Positions 1 through 7,766 of a stretch of 24,107 nucleotides of DNA are shown here, piece after piece. How positions within the stretch are numbered: position 1 is the first letter of the stretch; the number at the start of each line of letters is the position of its first letter. The position numbers and the translations under genes were made by a program. Source of the stretch: Clostridia bacterium (GTDB taxonomy: Bacteria; Bacillota; Clostridia; Lachnospirales; Lachnospiraceae); assembly GCA_026000755.1 (NCBI GenBank), contig BNZC01000021.1:1-24107 (forward strand). Reading direction: 5' to 3'. The notes under the pieces were generated by a model. It saw only the letters and a list, made by a program, of their open reading frames with translations, was not told the DNA's origin and ran no database searches.

Positions 1-127
1 GAATTTAAGTCTGGCATGATGCTTCTCCTTCTCAAAGAAAATTTCCCAGATTAAATTCTACCAGAAATCCGTTCCAGATTAAATTCCACATCAAATTCCA
101 TAGTGGAACTTACTTTGGGAATTAACA
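1..127 (-). mobile_element. possible IS21-type element end and start of a minus-strand gene (partial)
   Basis: On the minus strand an AAGGAG ribosome binding site precedes an ATG at 17-15 that opens a frame (M P D L N) leaving the window. Upstream of it are repeats of CCAGATTAAATTC at 46-58 and 74-86 on the plus strand, plus an inverted near-copy at 1-14. Multiple repeats close to the end, a terminal 5'-TG (complement of CA at 126-127) and a transposase start just inside would fit an IS21-family end. The other end and the transposase body are outside the window, so this is a weak inference. It could equally be the regulatory region of an ordinary divergent gene. Confidence 0.3.
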
Positions 128-163
128 GAAATAAAATTTTATTCCTTTTTCCCCAAAAAACTC

Positions 164-192
164 TTGACAGGTTTATTAAAATCTGTTATAAC
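164..192 (+). promoter_or_regulatory. promoter of the rex-adhE-hydS operon
   Basis: The -35 box is TTGACA (164-169) and the -10 box is TATAAC (187-192), with 17 bp between them. This is close to the sigma-A consensus. The predicted transcription start, near 199, falls inside the palindrome at 191-226, so a protein bound there would block initiation. No other clear promoter was seen before the end of the phosphatase gene, so all five genes are probably transcribed from here. Confidence 0.8.
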
Positions 193-226
193 TATATTAT
201 CGATAAAATTTTATCGATAATATAGT
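191..226 (+). promoter_or_regulatory. 36-bp perfect palindrome, candidate Rex operator
   Basis: The two 18-base arms, 191-208 and 209-226, are exact reverse complements. Inside it are two copies of the self-complementary TTATCGATAA (197-206 and 211-220) separated by AATT. The central 18 bases (200-217) read TCGATAA-N4-TTATCGA, which matches the spacing of the known Rex site TTGTTAA-N4-TTAACAA and 5 of 7 bases per half-site. It overlaps the -10 box and start point, the usual place for a repressor site. Assignment to Rex is inference from spacing and from the adjacent rex gene. Confidence 0.75.
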
Positions 227-307
227 GCGGATATGGGTCAACGATTTATGGAATGGAATTTTCCAATGACACAACGATGATTCCGCTCTTACTTTCAGAC
301 ACAAAAA

Positions 308-958
308 ATGGAGGTGATTTCTATAGCAGTCAGTATAAGTGTACAGTTATACGCCCGCACATCAAAGTACCGTGAGTATCTCGAATCGTTGGGTGATGAA
401 GTAACGAACATTTCGGCGACGACAATCGCAAATGCACTTGACTATTATGACGTTTCCGTTCGCAAGGATTTATCCCAGATAAGCGGCAGCGGCAGACCTA
501 AAATGGGATACGAAAAAAAAGAACTCTTGCGTGACATAAAAAAGTTTCTCGGATACGACAAGCAAAACAGTGCCATTATCGTCGGAGTCGGACATTTGGG
601 AACAGCACTTCTTTCTTATCAAAATTTTGCAAATTGCGGGCTTGAAATAAGGGCAGGATTTGATGTTTCGCCGGATATTTTAGGAAAATCCGTAAACGGC
701 GTGATGATACTGGACACATCAAAACTTACGGATATGTGCAGGCGATTCGGCGTTACGATCGGAATAATCACCGTTCCGGCTGAAAAAGCGCAAACTGTAT
801 GTAATGAACTGATAAGCGGAGGTGTCAGCGGCATTTGGAATTTCGCTCCTGTTACACTTAAAGTTCCGGCGGGTGTAGCGGTAAAAAATGAGGATTTGGC
901 GGCATCGCTGTCAATGCTCACGGGTTCCATGAGTTTATTAAAGAAAACGGAGGAATAA
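308..958 (+). CDS. rex: redox-sensing transcriptional repressor Rex
   Basis: Rex binds DNA when NADH is low and releases it when NADH binds, so it derepresses fermentation genes such as adhE. The 216-residue length is typical. Residues 1-75 form the winged helix, with the conserved VRKDLS of the recognition helix followed by QISGSGRPKMGY instead of the common YFGxFG-type segment. Residues 88-216 form the Rossmann domain, with GVGHLGTAL as the nucleotide-binding loop. The annotated ATG at 308 has no Shine-Dalgarno sequence upstream; instead GGAGGTGA lies at 310-317, inside the first codons. A non-AUG start at ATA 323 is therefore possible, and the residue there aligns with Met of ISMAV in other clostridial Rex proteins. 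Four bases separate rex from adhE. Confidence 0.92.
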   Translation: MEVISIAVSISVQLYARTSKYREYLESLGDEVTNISATTIANALDYYDVSVRKDLSQISGSGRPKMGYEKKELLRDIKKFLGYDKQNSAIIVGVGHLGTALLSYQNFANCGLEIRAGFDVSPDILGKSVNGVMILDTSKLTDMCRRFGVTIGIITVPAEKAQTVCNELISGGVSGIWNFAPVTLKVPAGVAVKNEDLAASLSMLTGSMSLLKKTEE

Positions 959-962
959 GACA

Positions 963-3569
963 ATGGGAACAACAAATCATCTTGTGACGGACTCGCCTGA
1001 AAGGCTTACTGATCTGATCCGGAGCGTTCGCAAGGCACAGGAAAAATTTGCGGAGTATCCGCAGGAACAAGTCGATAAAATATTCAAAGCGGCGGCTCTT
1101 GCCGCATCCAAACATCGCATACCCCTTGCACAGGCGGCGGTTGCTGAAACGGGAATGGGAATTGTCGAGGACAAGGTGATTAAAAATCACTACGCTTCCG
1201 AGTACATCTATAACGCATATCGTGACACCAAAACTTGCGGTGTTATTGAAGAGGATACGAGCTTTGGTATACAGAAAATTGCTGTTCCGATTGGTCTTGT
1301 GGGTGCGGTTATACCTACAACAAATCCAACGTCAACGACAATTTTCAAAACCCTCATTGCTCTCAAAACTCGCAACGGAATTATTATTTCACCTCACCCC
1401 CGGGCAAAAAACTGCACGACGGATGCAGCTCGAATTGTTCTTGAAGCGGCGGTTGCGGCGGGTGCACCTGAGGGGATAATCGGTTGGATAGATGTCCCGA
1501 GTCTTGATATGACGAATATGCTTATGTGCGAAAGCGACATCATTTTAGCAACAGGCGGTCCGGGGATGGTGAAAGCGGCTTATTCCAGTGGAAAACCGGC
1601 TCTCGGCGTAGGTTCGGGGAATGTGCCTGCGGTAATCGATATTTCGGCAGATATTTCCCTTGCCGTAAATTCGATTATCCACTCCAAAACATTTGACAAT
1701 GGTGTGATTTGTGCTTCGGAACAGGCTGTTATCATTCCCGCTGAAATTTACGATACCGTTAAAAGTAAGTTTGCAAATCTCGGTTGTCATATTCTCTCTC
1801 TCGATGAAGCACAGGCTGTCCGTAAAACAATTGTTGTTAACGGTTCGCTTAATGCAAAAATCGTCGGGCAATCAGCATACAACATAGCAAAACTTGCGAA
1901 TGTGACTGTCCCCGAAAACACAAAAATCCTGATAGGGGAAGCGGAAAGTCCCGAACTGTCGGAGGAATTTGCACACGAGAAACTCTCTCCCGTGTTAGCT
2001 ATGTATAAGGCAACTGACTGGGAACATGCTTTATACCTGGCTGACCGATTAATCATCAACGGCGGACTTGGGCACACGGCAAGCCTCTATGTCAACACAG
2101 CAACCGAGAAAGAAAAAATTGCACAGTTTTCCGAAAAGATGAAAACTTGCCGTATCATCCTCAACACACCGTCTTCACACGGCGGCATTGGTGACCTTTA
2201 TAATTTCAAAATGGCTCCCTCCCTTACGCTTGGGTGCGGAACAATGGGCGGCAATTCCGTTTCGGAAAATGTCGGCGTAAAACACCTTATCAATATAAAA
2301 ACTGTCGCAAAAAGGAGTGAGAATATGCTGTGGGTAAGAGTTCCGGAAAAGGTATATATAAAACGCGGGGCTTTGCCTGTTGCGCTTGACGAGTTGAAAG
2401 GAAAGAAACGTGCTTTTGTCGTAACGGACGGATTTCTGTTTAAGAGCGGGTTCACGAAGCTAATCACAGACAAATTAGACGAAATCGGCGTTCAGCACAC
2501 AACTTTCGCAAATGTTGCACCCGACCCCACACTTGCCTGTGCACGAGAGGGAGCGGAACTTATGAAATCCTTCGAGCCTGACGTGATTATAGCTGTGGGC
2601 GGTGGTTCCCCAATGGATGCGGCAAAGATAATGTGGGTACTTTACGAACATCCCGAAGTCGATTTTGAAGATATGGCTATGCGTTTTTCCGACATACGCA
2701 AAAGGATTTACACTTTCCCGAAAATGGGTGAAAAGGCATATTTCATCGCCATTCCCACCACCAGCGGAACAGGGTCTGAAGTTACACCCTTTGCCGTCAT
2801 TACAGACGAAAAAAGCGGACTTAAATATCCCCTTGCGGACTATGAACTTCTCCCGAAAATGGCTATTATCGACCCAAATCTGCACGATAACGCACCGAAA
2901 GGTTTGACCTCCGCAAGCGGAATAGATGCACTTTCTCATGCACTGGAAGCCTATGCCTCAATGCTGGCAACCGATTATACCGACAGTCTTGCCCTCCGTG
3001 CAACCAAAATGATTTTTGAATATTTGCCCTCCGCTTACGAAAATGGTGCAGCTGACCCCGTTGCCCGGGAGAAAATGGCAAATGCGGCGACAATAGCGGG
3101 TATGGCGTTCGCCAATGCGTTTCTCGGCGTGTGCCACTCTATGGCACATAAATTAGGCAGTTTCCACCGTTTGCCCCACGGTATCGCAAACGCACTTATG
3201 CTTTCGGAAGTATTGCGTTTCAATGCGGAGGAAGTGCCGCCGAAAATGGGAACTTTCTCGCAATATGACCATCCGCACACGCTCCGCCGTTATGCTGAAA
3301 TCGCCGAATATCTCGGTTTAGCGGGTAAAAACGACGACGAGAAACTCGAATCTCTCATTGCCAAAATCGAGGAACTCAAAGAGGAAATCGGAATCAAAAA
3401 GACGATCGCAGACTACGGAATTGAGGAAAAAGACTTCCTTGACCGCCTTGACGATATGTCCGTTCAGGCATTTGACGACCAATGCACGGGGGCAAATCCT
3501 CGGTATCCGCTTATTGCCGAAATCAAACAAATGTATCTTAATGCGTACTACGGAGGTGTGAAAGCATGA
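963..3569 (+). CDS. adhE: bifunctional acetaldehyde/alcohol dehydrogenase AdhE
   Basis: AdhE reduces acetyl-CoA to acetaldehyde and then to ethanol, using two NADH, and usually assembles into cytoplasmic spirosomes. The 868 residues match the family size. Residues 1-440 form the CoA-acylating aldehyde dehydrogenase, with catalytic Cys250 in GVICASEQ. Residues 455-868 form the iron-dependent alcohol dehydrogenase, with GGGSPMDAAK for NAD binding and iron ligands Asp655, His659, His725 and His739, spaced as in the E. coli enzyme. GGAGG at 950-954 gives a good ribosome binding site for the ATG. The gene follows rex by 4 bases and overlaps the next start (ATGA), so expression is presumably controlled by the promoter and palindrome ahead of rex. 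All key residues are present. Confidence 0.97.
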   Translation: MGTTNHLVTDSPERLTDLIRSVRKAQEKFAEYPQEQVDKIFKAAALAASKHRIPLAQAAVAETGMGIVEDKVIKNHYASEYIYNAYRDTKTCGVIEEDTSFGIQKIAVPIGLVGAVIPTTNPTSTTIFKTLIALKTRNGIIISPHPRAKNCTTDAARIVLEAAVAAGAPEGIIGWIDVPSLDMTNMLMCESDIILATGGPGMVKAAYSSGKPALGVGSGNVPAVIDISADISLAVNSIIHSKTFDNGVICASEQAVIIPAEIYDTVKSKFANLGCHILSLDEAQAVRKTIVVNGSLNAKIVGQSAYNIAKLANVTVPENTKILIGEAESPELSEEFAHEKLSPVLAMYKATDWEHALYLADRLIINGGLGHTASLYVNTATEKEKIAQFSEKMKTCRIILNTPSSHGGIGDLYNFKMAPSLTLGCGTMGGNSVSENVGVKHLINIKTVAKRSENMLWVRVPEKVYIKRGALPVALDELKGKKRAFVVTDGFLFKSGFTKLITDKLDEIGVQHTTFANVAPDPTLACAREGAELMKSFEPDVIIAVGGGSPMDAAKIMWVLYEHPEVDFEDMAMRFSDIRKRIYTFPKMGEKAYFIAIPTTSGTGSEVTPFAVITDEKSGLKYPLADYELLPKMAIIDPNLHDNAPKGLTSASGIDALSHALEAYASMLATDYTDSLALRATKMIFEYLPSAYENGAADPVAREKMANAATIAGMAFANAFLGVCHSMAHKLGSFHRLPHGIANALMLSEVLRFNAEEVPPKMGTFSQYDHPHTLRRYAEIAEYLGLAGKNDDEKLESLIAKIEELKEEIGIKKTIADYGIEEKDFLDRLDDMSVQAFDDQCTGANPRYPLIAEIKQMYLNAYYGGVKA

Positions 3570-4315
3570 AATTGGATAAAATCATTGCGGTAAGAACCGC
3601 AAAAACGCTCTATCGCGATGGCAACTTGGCAATCAAGGTTTTCAACGAGGACTTCTCTAAATCCGATGTGCTTAATGAGGCACTCAATCAATCTCGTGTG
3701 GAGAATACCCTGCTGAATGTGCCGCAGATTCACGAAGTAGCGAAAATTGACGGCAAGTGGGCGATCGTTTCCGACTATATTGACGGCAAAACACTCACTC
3801 GTCTTATCGAAGAAGAGCCGTCTAAAAAATCTGCCCTTATCGCACAAATGGCGGACATTCAGCTTGAGATAAATCGTCAAAAGGTTGCCAAGTTGAACAA
3901 ACACAGCGAGAAAATGCGTGAAAAAATCGATGCTTGCGGTCTTAATGCTACCGTACGTTATGAACTTCTCACTCGACTGAGATCGCTCCGCAATGACGAG
4001 GTTCTTTGTCACGGCGATTTGACACTCTCAAACATCATCATTGATAACGACGGCAAGCCGTTTATAATCGACTGGTCACACGCCACACAGGGTTCGGCGG
4101 CGGCGGATACGGCAAGAGCGTACCTCCGTTTCCGGCTGGCAGGGTATATCGATGAGGCGGACGAATACCTCGATATTTACTGCGAAAAAGCCAATACGCC
4201 AAAACAGGTTATCCACAAATGGTTTCCCATTGTCGCCGCAACACAACTTGCAAAAGGCCTCGAAACCGAATATGAATTTTTGTCCGAATGGGCAAATGTT
4301 GTGGAGTATGAATAA
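3566..4315 (+). CDS. APH/protein-kinase-fold phosphotransferase, probable partner of the HydS-phosphatase module
   Basis: This 249-residue protein has the kinase-like fold seen in aminoglycoside phosphotransferases, choline kinases and small atypical protein kinases. Visible motifs are the ATP-binding lysine Lys24 in LAIKVF, a candidate paired glutamate Glu38, the catalytic loop HGDLTLSN (His149, Asp151, Asn156) and the metal-binding Asp169 in FIIDWSHA. All catalytic positions are kept, so it is probably active. Its start overlaps the adhE stop (ATGA), which suggests translational coupling. Annotation tools would probably call it aminoglycoside or choline phosphotransferase, but its place between adhE and a hydrogenase-type sensor with a phosphatase suggests a signalling kinase. 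The substrate cannot be read from the sequence. Confidence 0.7.
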   Translation: MKLDKIIAVRTAKTLYRDGNLAIKVFNEDFSKSDVLNEALNQSRVENTLLNVPQIHEVAKIDGKWAIVSDYIDGKTLTRLIEEEPSKKSALIAQMADIQLEINRQKVAKLNKHSEKMREKIDACGLNATVRYELLTRLRSLRNDEVLCHGDLTLSNIIIDNDGKPFIIDWSHATQGSAAADTARAYLRFRLAGYIDEADEYLDIYCEKANTPKQVIHKWFPIVAATQLAKGLETEYEFLSEWANVVEYE

Positions 4316-4360
4316 AAAGAGGAGCGATAGTCGCTAAGCTATCATAGGGAGGAAATGCGT

Positions 4361-6028
4361 ATGCCAAGTTTCTATGAATCGCAAAAATCGAATTGTAAAA
4401 ACTGTTATAAGTGCATACGGCACTGCCCTGTGAAAGCAATTCGATTTTCAGGTGAACGTGCCACACTTGATGACGAAAACTGTGTTTTGTGCGGAAAATG
4501 CTTTGTCATTTGCCCGCAAAATGTCAGAAAAATCATAAGCACGCGAGAGCAAATTATCACGCTTTTCGGTGAACGTGTTCCCGTTTACGCCACGGTTGCA
4601 CCGTCTTTCATAGCGAACTTTGGCGGAGCGGGGATTCGTCAACTTGAAGACGGACTGAAAAAACTCGGCTTTGCAGGGGCAGAGGAAACAGCGAAAGGAG
4701 CTGCTGCCGTCAAGGATGAATATGAGCGAATATTGAAAGAAGAAGATCCTGATGTGCTTATATCCACTTGCTGTAACAGCGTAAATTTACTGGTGCAAAA
4801 ATATTACCCGTCACTTGTGAAATATCTCGCTCCCGTGCTTTCTCCAATGCAAGCCAACGGGGCGGACATAAAGAAACGTAACCCGAAGGCAAAGGTGGTG
4901 TTTATCGGACCGTGCATTTCTAAAATGGAAGAGGCAGCAAGATATGAGGGATTTGTCGATGCCGTTATGACTTTTGCGGAAATTACGGAATGGTTTGCGG
5001 AAAAGAAAATCTTTCTTTCCAATGAAAGCGATACCAAACAAAACAGTCGTGCCCGATTTTTTCCGACGACAGGCGGAATCATCAAGACAATGACTGAAAA
5101 AACGCCAAAATACAAGTATATGGCGGTTGACGGACTTGAAAACTGCATTAGTGTACTTAACGATTTATCACAAGGCATGGTTAAAAAATGTTTTATAGAG
5201 ATGTCGGCTTGCATCGGCAGTTGCGTAGGCGGTCCGGCTTGCACGTCCAAAAGCATATTTACGGGGTTTCATTCTGTGGAGAATTACACAGGTGAAAAAG
5301 CTTTTGATGTGAATTATGATTTCCTTACACACAGCAAAACATTTGATTTGCCGTCCAAATCAAGCGAATTATACAGCGAAAAAGACATAGAGGAGATTTT
5401 ACGGTGTATCGGAAAAACTTCCCCCCAAGATATGTTAAACTGCGGCACTTGCGGATACGAAACCTGCCGCGATAAAGCAATTGCCGTACTCCAAGGCAAA
5501 GCGGATTTAACAATGTGTCTTCCGTTTCTGAAAGAAAAAGCCGAGAAAACAAACTCTCTTGTCCTGCAAAACTCTCCTAACGGAATTATCGTGCTTAACA
5601 GCGAAATGGAAGTACAGCAAATAAACCGTGCCGCACTTGATATTCTGCGCCTTCATAGCGAGAATGATATTTTGGGTGATAAAATCGTCCGGGTATTAAA
5701 TCCCGTTCCGTTTATATGTACCCGAGATGAAAAGCGAAATATATATGGGCAAAAGGTGCAGCTGACCGAATATGATAAGTTTGTTTATCAAACAATCGTT
5801 TACGACTCCGTATACAATATGCTTATCTGTATTATGCAGGATATTACGGAACAGGAAAATTTACGTGAAAAACAAAAAAATGCAAGAGAGCAGACACTTG
5901 AAACCACGGATGAAGTGATAAAAAAACAAATGCGTATCGTGCAGGAGATCGCCTCACTTCTCGGTGAAACCACTGCCGAAACAAAAATCGCACTGACCAA
6001 GTTACAGGAGGTTGTGCGAAATGAATAA
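4361..6028 (+). CDS. hydS: HydS-type sensory [FeFe]-hydrogenase with PAS domain
   Basis: This is a putative H2 or redox sensor rather than a catabolic hydrogenase. In order it has a two-cluster ferredoxin domain (Cys 12, 15, 18, 22 and 41, 44, 47, 51), an H-cluster domain (about 75-325), an FeS domain (Cys 361, 364, 369, 386, spaced CX2CX4CX16C), a PAS domain (about 390-488) and a coiled-coil tail. The H-cluster loops keep the ligand cysteines, STCCNS (137-138), GPCISKMEE (185) and SACIGSC (284, 288), but differ from the TSCCPxW and MPC motifs of active HydA. There is no kinase domain, so output probably passes through the coiled coil to the next gene product. ATG 4361 is preferred: GGGAGG at 4347-4352 lies 8 bases upstream but only 2 bases from the ATG at 4355. 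Confidence 0.88.
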   Translation: MPSFYESQKSNCKNCYKCIRHCPVKAIRFSGERATLDDENCVLCGKCFVICPQNVRKIISTREQIITLFGERVPVYATVAPSFIANFGGAGIRQLEDGLKKLGFAGAEETAKGAAAVKDEYERILKEEDPDVLISTCCNSVNLLVQKYYPSLVKYLAPVLSPMQANGADIKKRNPKAKVVFIGPCISKMEEAARYEGFVDAVMTFAEITEWFAEKKIFLSNESDTKQNSRARFFPTTGGIIKTMTEKTPKYKYMAVDGLENCISVLNDLSQGMVKKCFIEMSACIGSCVGGPACTSKSIFTGFHSVENYTGEKAFDVNYDFLTHSKTFDLPSKSSELYSEKDIEEILRCIGKTSPQDMLNCGTCGYETCRDKAIAVLQGKADLTMCLPFLKEKAEKTNSLVLQNSPNGIIVLNSEMEVQQINRAALDILRLHSENDILGDKIVRVLNPVPFICTRDEKRNIYGQKVQLTEYDKFVYQTIVYDSVYNMLICIMQDITEQENLREKQKNAREQTLETTDEVIKKQMRIVQEIASLLGETTAETKIALTKLQEVVRNE

Positions 6029-7196
6029 ACTGTGTGCCGATATAGGCTATATGAGCATAAATCACATTGGGGAAGAACTTTGCGGAGATACTGTAAATAT
6101 CGTAACCGACAGCGATGGCAATTCGGTCATCGTTTTGGCTGATGGAATGGGCAGCGGCGTGAAAGCGTGTATCCTGTCCACCCTTACCGCAAAAATTTTA
6201 TCCACTATGCTGAATGCAGGATTGCCTCTTAAAAATTGTGTGGAAACAATTGTTGAAACTTTGCCTGTTTGTTCTGTTCGCGGGGTTGCGTATTCTACCT
6301 TTACGGTCATAAAAATCTTTGACGGCGAATTTGCGGAAATCTATCAGTATGAAAATCCGAAAGTCATTTTATTCAGAAATGGACATAACATAGACTATCC
6401 TACCGTTGAAATAACATACAGTCAACGGAAAGTTTTGCAAACGCACATTAAATTAGAAGAAAATGACGTAATTATAGCAATGAGCGACGGCTGTCCCTAT
6501 GCGGGAATGGGTACGGCGTTTAACTGGGGTTGGAAGCGAGAGGATATTATTGCGTATATTGAACCTCTGACCATTCCCGGTGCGTTTAACGCAAAGGCGT
6601 TGTCGAAAATTTTGATTGACGAGGTAAATGCAAAATACGAGCTTGAACCGGGCGACGATGCAACCGTTTGTACGGTTCGTATGCAAAAACGCACTGCCTC
6701 AAATATTCTTTTCGGTCCTCCCTCCAATAAATTTGACGGAAACAGAATGATGTCGCTGTTCTTTTCAAAAGTAGGAAAACATATCATCTGCGGCGGTACA
6801 ACATCAACAATTGCGGCGGAATATTTGGGAAAAAGCGTGATCCCTACCCTTGATTTTTACGACAACAAAATACCGCCGATTGCGAAAATAGACGGTGTTG
6901 ATTTGGTAACCGAAGGTGTGATTACCATGAACCGCGTGATCGAATACGCCAAGGACTATGTGAATGAAAACGAATTGTACCATATTTGGAGCGTGGGGCG
7001 TGATGGTGCTTCCCTTATAAGCCGTATCCTTTTTGAAGAAGCCACCGACATCAATTTTTACGTTGGCAGGGCTGTAAATCCCGCTCATCAAACCCCGGAT
7101 TTGCCGATAACTTTCAATATAAAAATGCAGCTCGTCAAAGAACTCGAGAAGTATCTTCTTAAGATGGGCAAATATATTAGGGTTTCCTATTTCTAA
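6021..7196 (+). CDS. SpoIIE/PP2C-type serine phosphatase with an uncharacterised C-terminal domain
   Basis: The protein has 391 residues. The first 225 form a PP2C/SpoIIE phosphatase domain with metal-binding aspartates in LADGMGSG (Asp41), AMSDG (Asp156) and GDDATV (212-213). Residues 230-391 form a second domain containing CGGTTS (257-262), which I cannot assign; similar tails are seen, as far as I recall, on phosphatases beside HydS-type hydrogenases. AGGAGG at 6006-6011 places the start at ATG 6021, and the start overlaps the hydS stop by 8 bases, indicating coupled translation. Phosphatases of this class are often switched by PAS or coiled-coil partners, so HydS is the natural regulator and the kinase-fold protein upstream the natural antagonist. 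Substrate unknown; no terminator is obvious after the stop. Confidence 0.88.
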   Translation: MNKLCADIGYMSINHIGEELCGDTVNIVTDSDGNSVIVLADGMGSGVKACILSTLTAKILSTMLNAGLPLKNCVETIVETLPVCSVRGVAYSTFTVIKIFDGEFAEIYQYENPKVILFRNGHNIDYPTVEITYSQRKVLQTHIKLEENDVIIAMSDGCPYAGMGTAFNWGWKREDIIAYIEPLTIPGAFNAKALSKILIDEVNAKYELEPGDDATVCTVRMQKRTASNILFGPPSNKFDGNRMMSLFFSKVGKHIICGGTTSTIAAEYLGKSVIPTLDFYDNKIPPIAKIDGVDLVTEGVITMNRVIEYAKDYVNENELYHIWSVGRDGASLISRILFEEATDINFYVGRAVNPAHQTPDLPITFNIKMQLVKELEKYLLKMGKYIRVSYF

Positions 7197-7312
7197 AGGA
7201 ATCTTCCATTTATCGTCGAAACTATGGGTGATTTTAATGTCTTTTCGTTCGATTTCGATTTCGAGGAAAACAGATTTTCTATAGAATTATGACGAATTAT
7301 TTTCAAGTAGTA

Positions 7313-7342
7313 TTGCATAAATAGACTGTAATATGATAAAAT
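7313..7342 (+). promoter_or_regulatory. promoter of the HEPN/MNT pair
   Basis: TTGCAT (7313-7318) and TAAAAT (7337-7342) are separated by 18 bp. An AAAGGTGG ribosome binding site follows before the ATG at 7371. The -35 box is only a partial match. Confidence 0.5.
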
Positions 7343-7370
7343 ATGGTTAGATAGAAAAGGTGGTACCAAT

Positions 7371-7766
7371 ATGACAAATAGAGAGTTACTGGAATACTGG
7401 GTTGAAAGTTCAGATAATGATTATACAACAATGCAACATTTATATAGCACACAAGATTATAATTGGGCATTATTTTTGGGACATTTAGTAATTGAAAAAT
7501 TATTAAAAGGATTATATGCCAGAAAAAATGAAGAACAACCTCATGCCCCTAAAATACATAACTTGCTAATACTTGCCGAACGGTGTGATTTGGAACTATC
7601 ACAAGAACTACGGGACGAACTATCTTTAATAACACATTTTAACATGAACGCTAGGTACGAAGACTATAAATTGAATTTTTATAAGAAAGCAACAAGAGAA
7701 TATGCGGACATTCATATCAATAAAATTGAGGAGATACGAGGATGGTTGAAAGCAAAATCAATATAG
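7371..7766 (+). CDS. HEPN-domain protein (likely toxin of a HEPN/MNT pair)
   Basis: This 131-residue, mostly helical protein matches the HEPN family that pairs with minimal nucleotidyltransferases. In studied systems the HEPN partner is an RNase toxin neutralised by AMP transfer from its MNT partner. Family features are the N-terminal ...WALFLGHLVIEKLLKGL helix and the ARYEDY motif near residue 104. The catalytic RX4-6H motif of nuclease HEPN proteins is not visible, so it may act differently or be inactive. The frame overlaps the next gene by 25 bases, the usual coupling for toxin-antitoxin pairs. Its low GC content differs from the adhE operon before it and suggests separate acquisition. 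Confidence 0.8.
   Translation: MTNRELLEYWVESSDNDYTTMQHLYSTQDYNWALFLGHLVIEKLLKGLYARKNEEQPHAPKIHNLLILAERCDLELSQELRDELSLITHFNMNARYEDYKLNFYKKATREYADIHINKIEEIRGWLKAKSI

Noticed and set aside
234..281. Leader peptide (15 codons) in the 5' region of rex
   Set aside because: It has no ribosome binding site, no run of regulatory codons and no attenuator hairpin after it.
2475..2939. Minus-strand frame of 154 codons inside adhE
   Set aside because: It lies wholly within the well-supported adhE gene, resembles no family and has no ribosome binding site; similar shadows occur throughout the adhE and hydS genes.
3566..4315. Aminoglycoside resistance gene
   Set aside because: The fold motifs fit, but the operon context with adhE and a hydrogenase-type sensor makes drug resistance unlikely.
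7197..7292. In-frame extension of 31 codons beyond the phosphatase TAA, as possible readthrough or a broken C-terminus
   Set aside because: An open stretch of this length is expected by chance, and the sequence is low in complexity with no family match.
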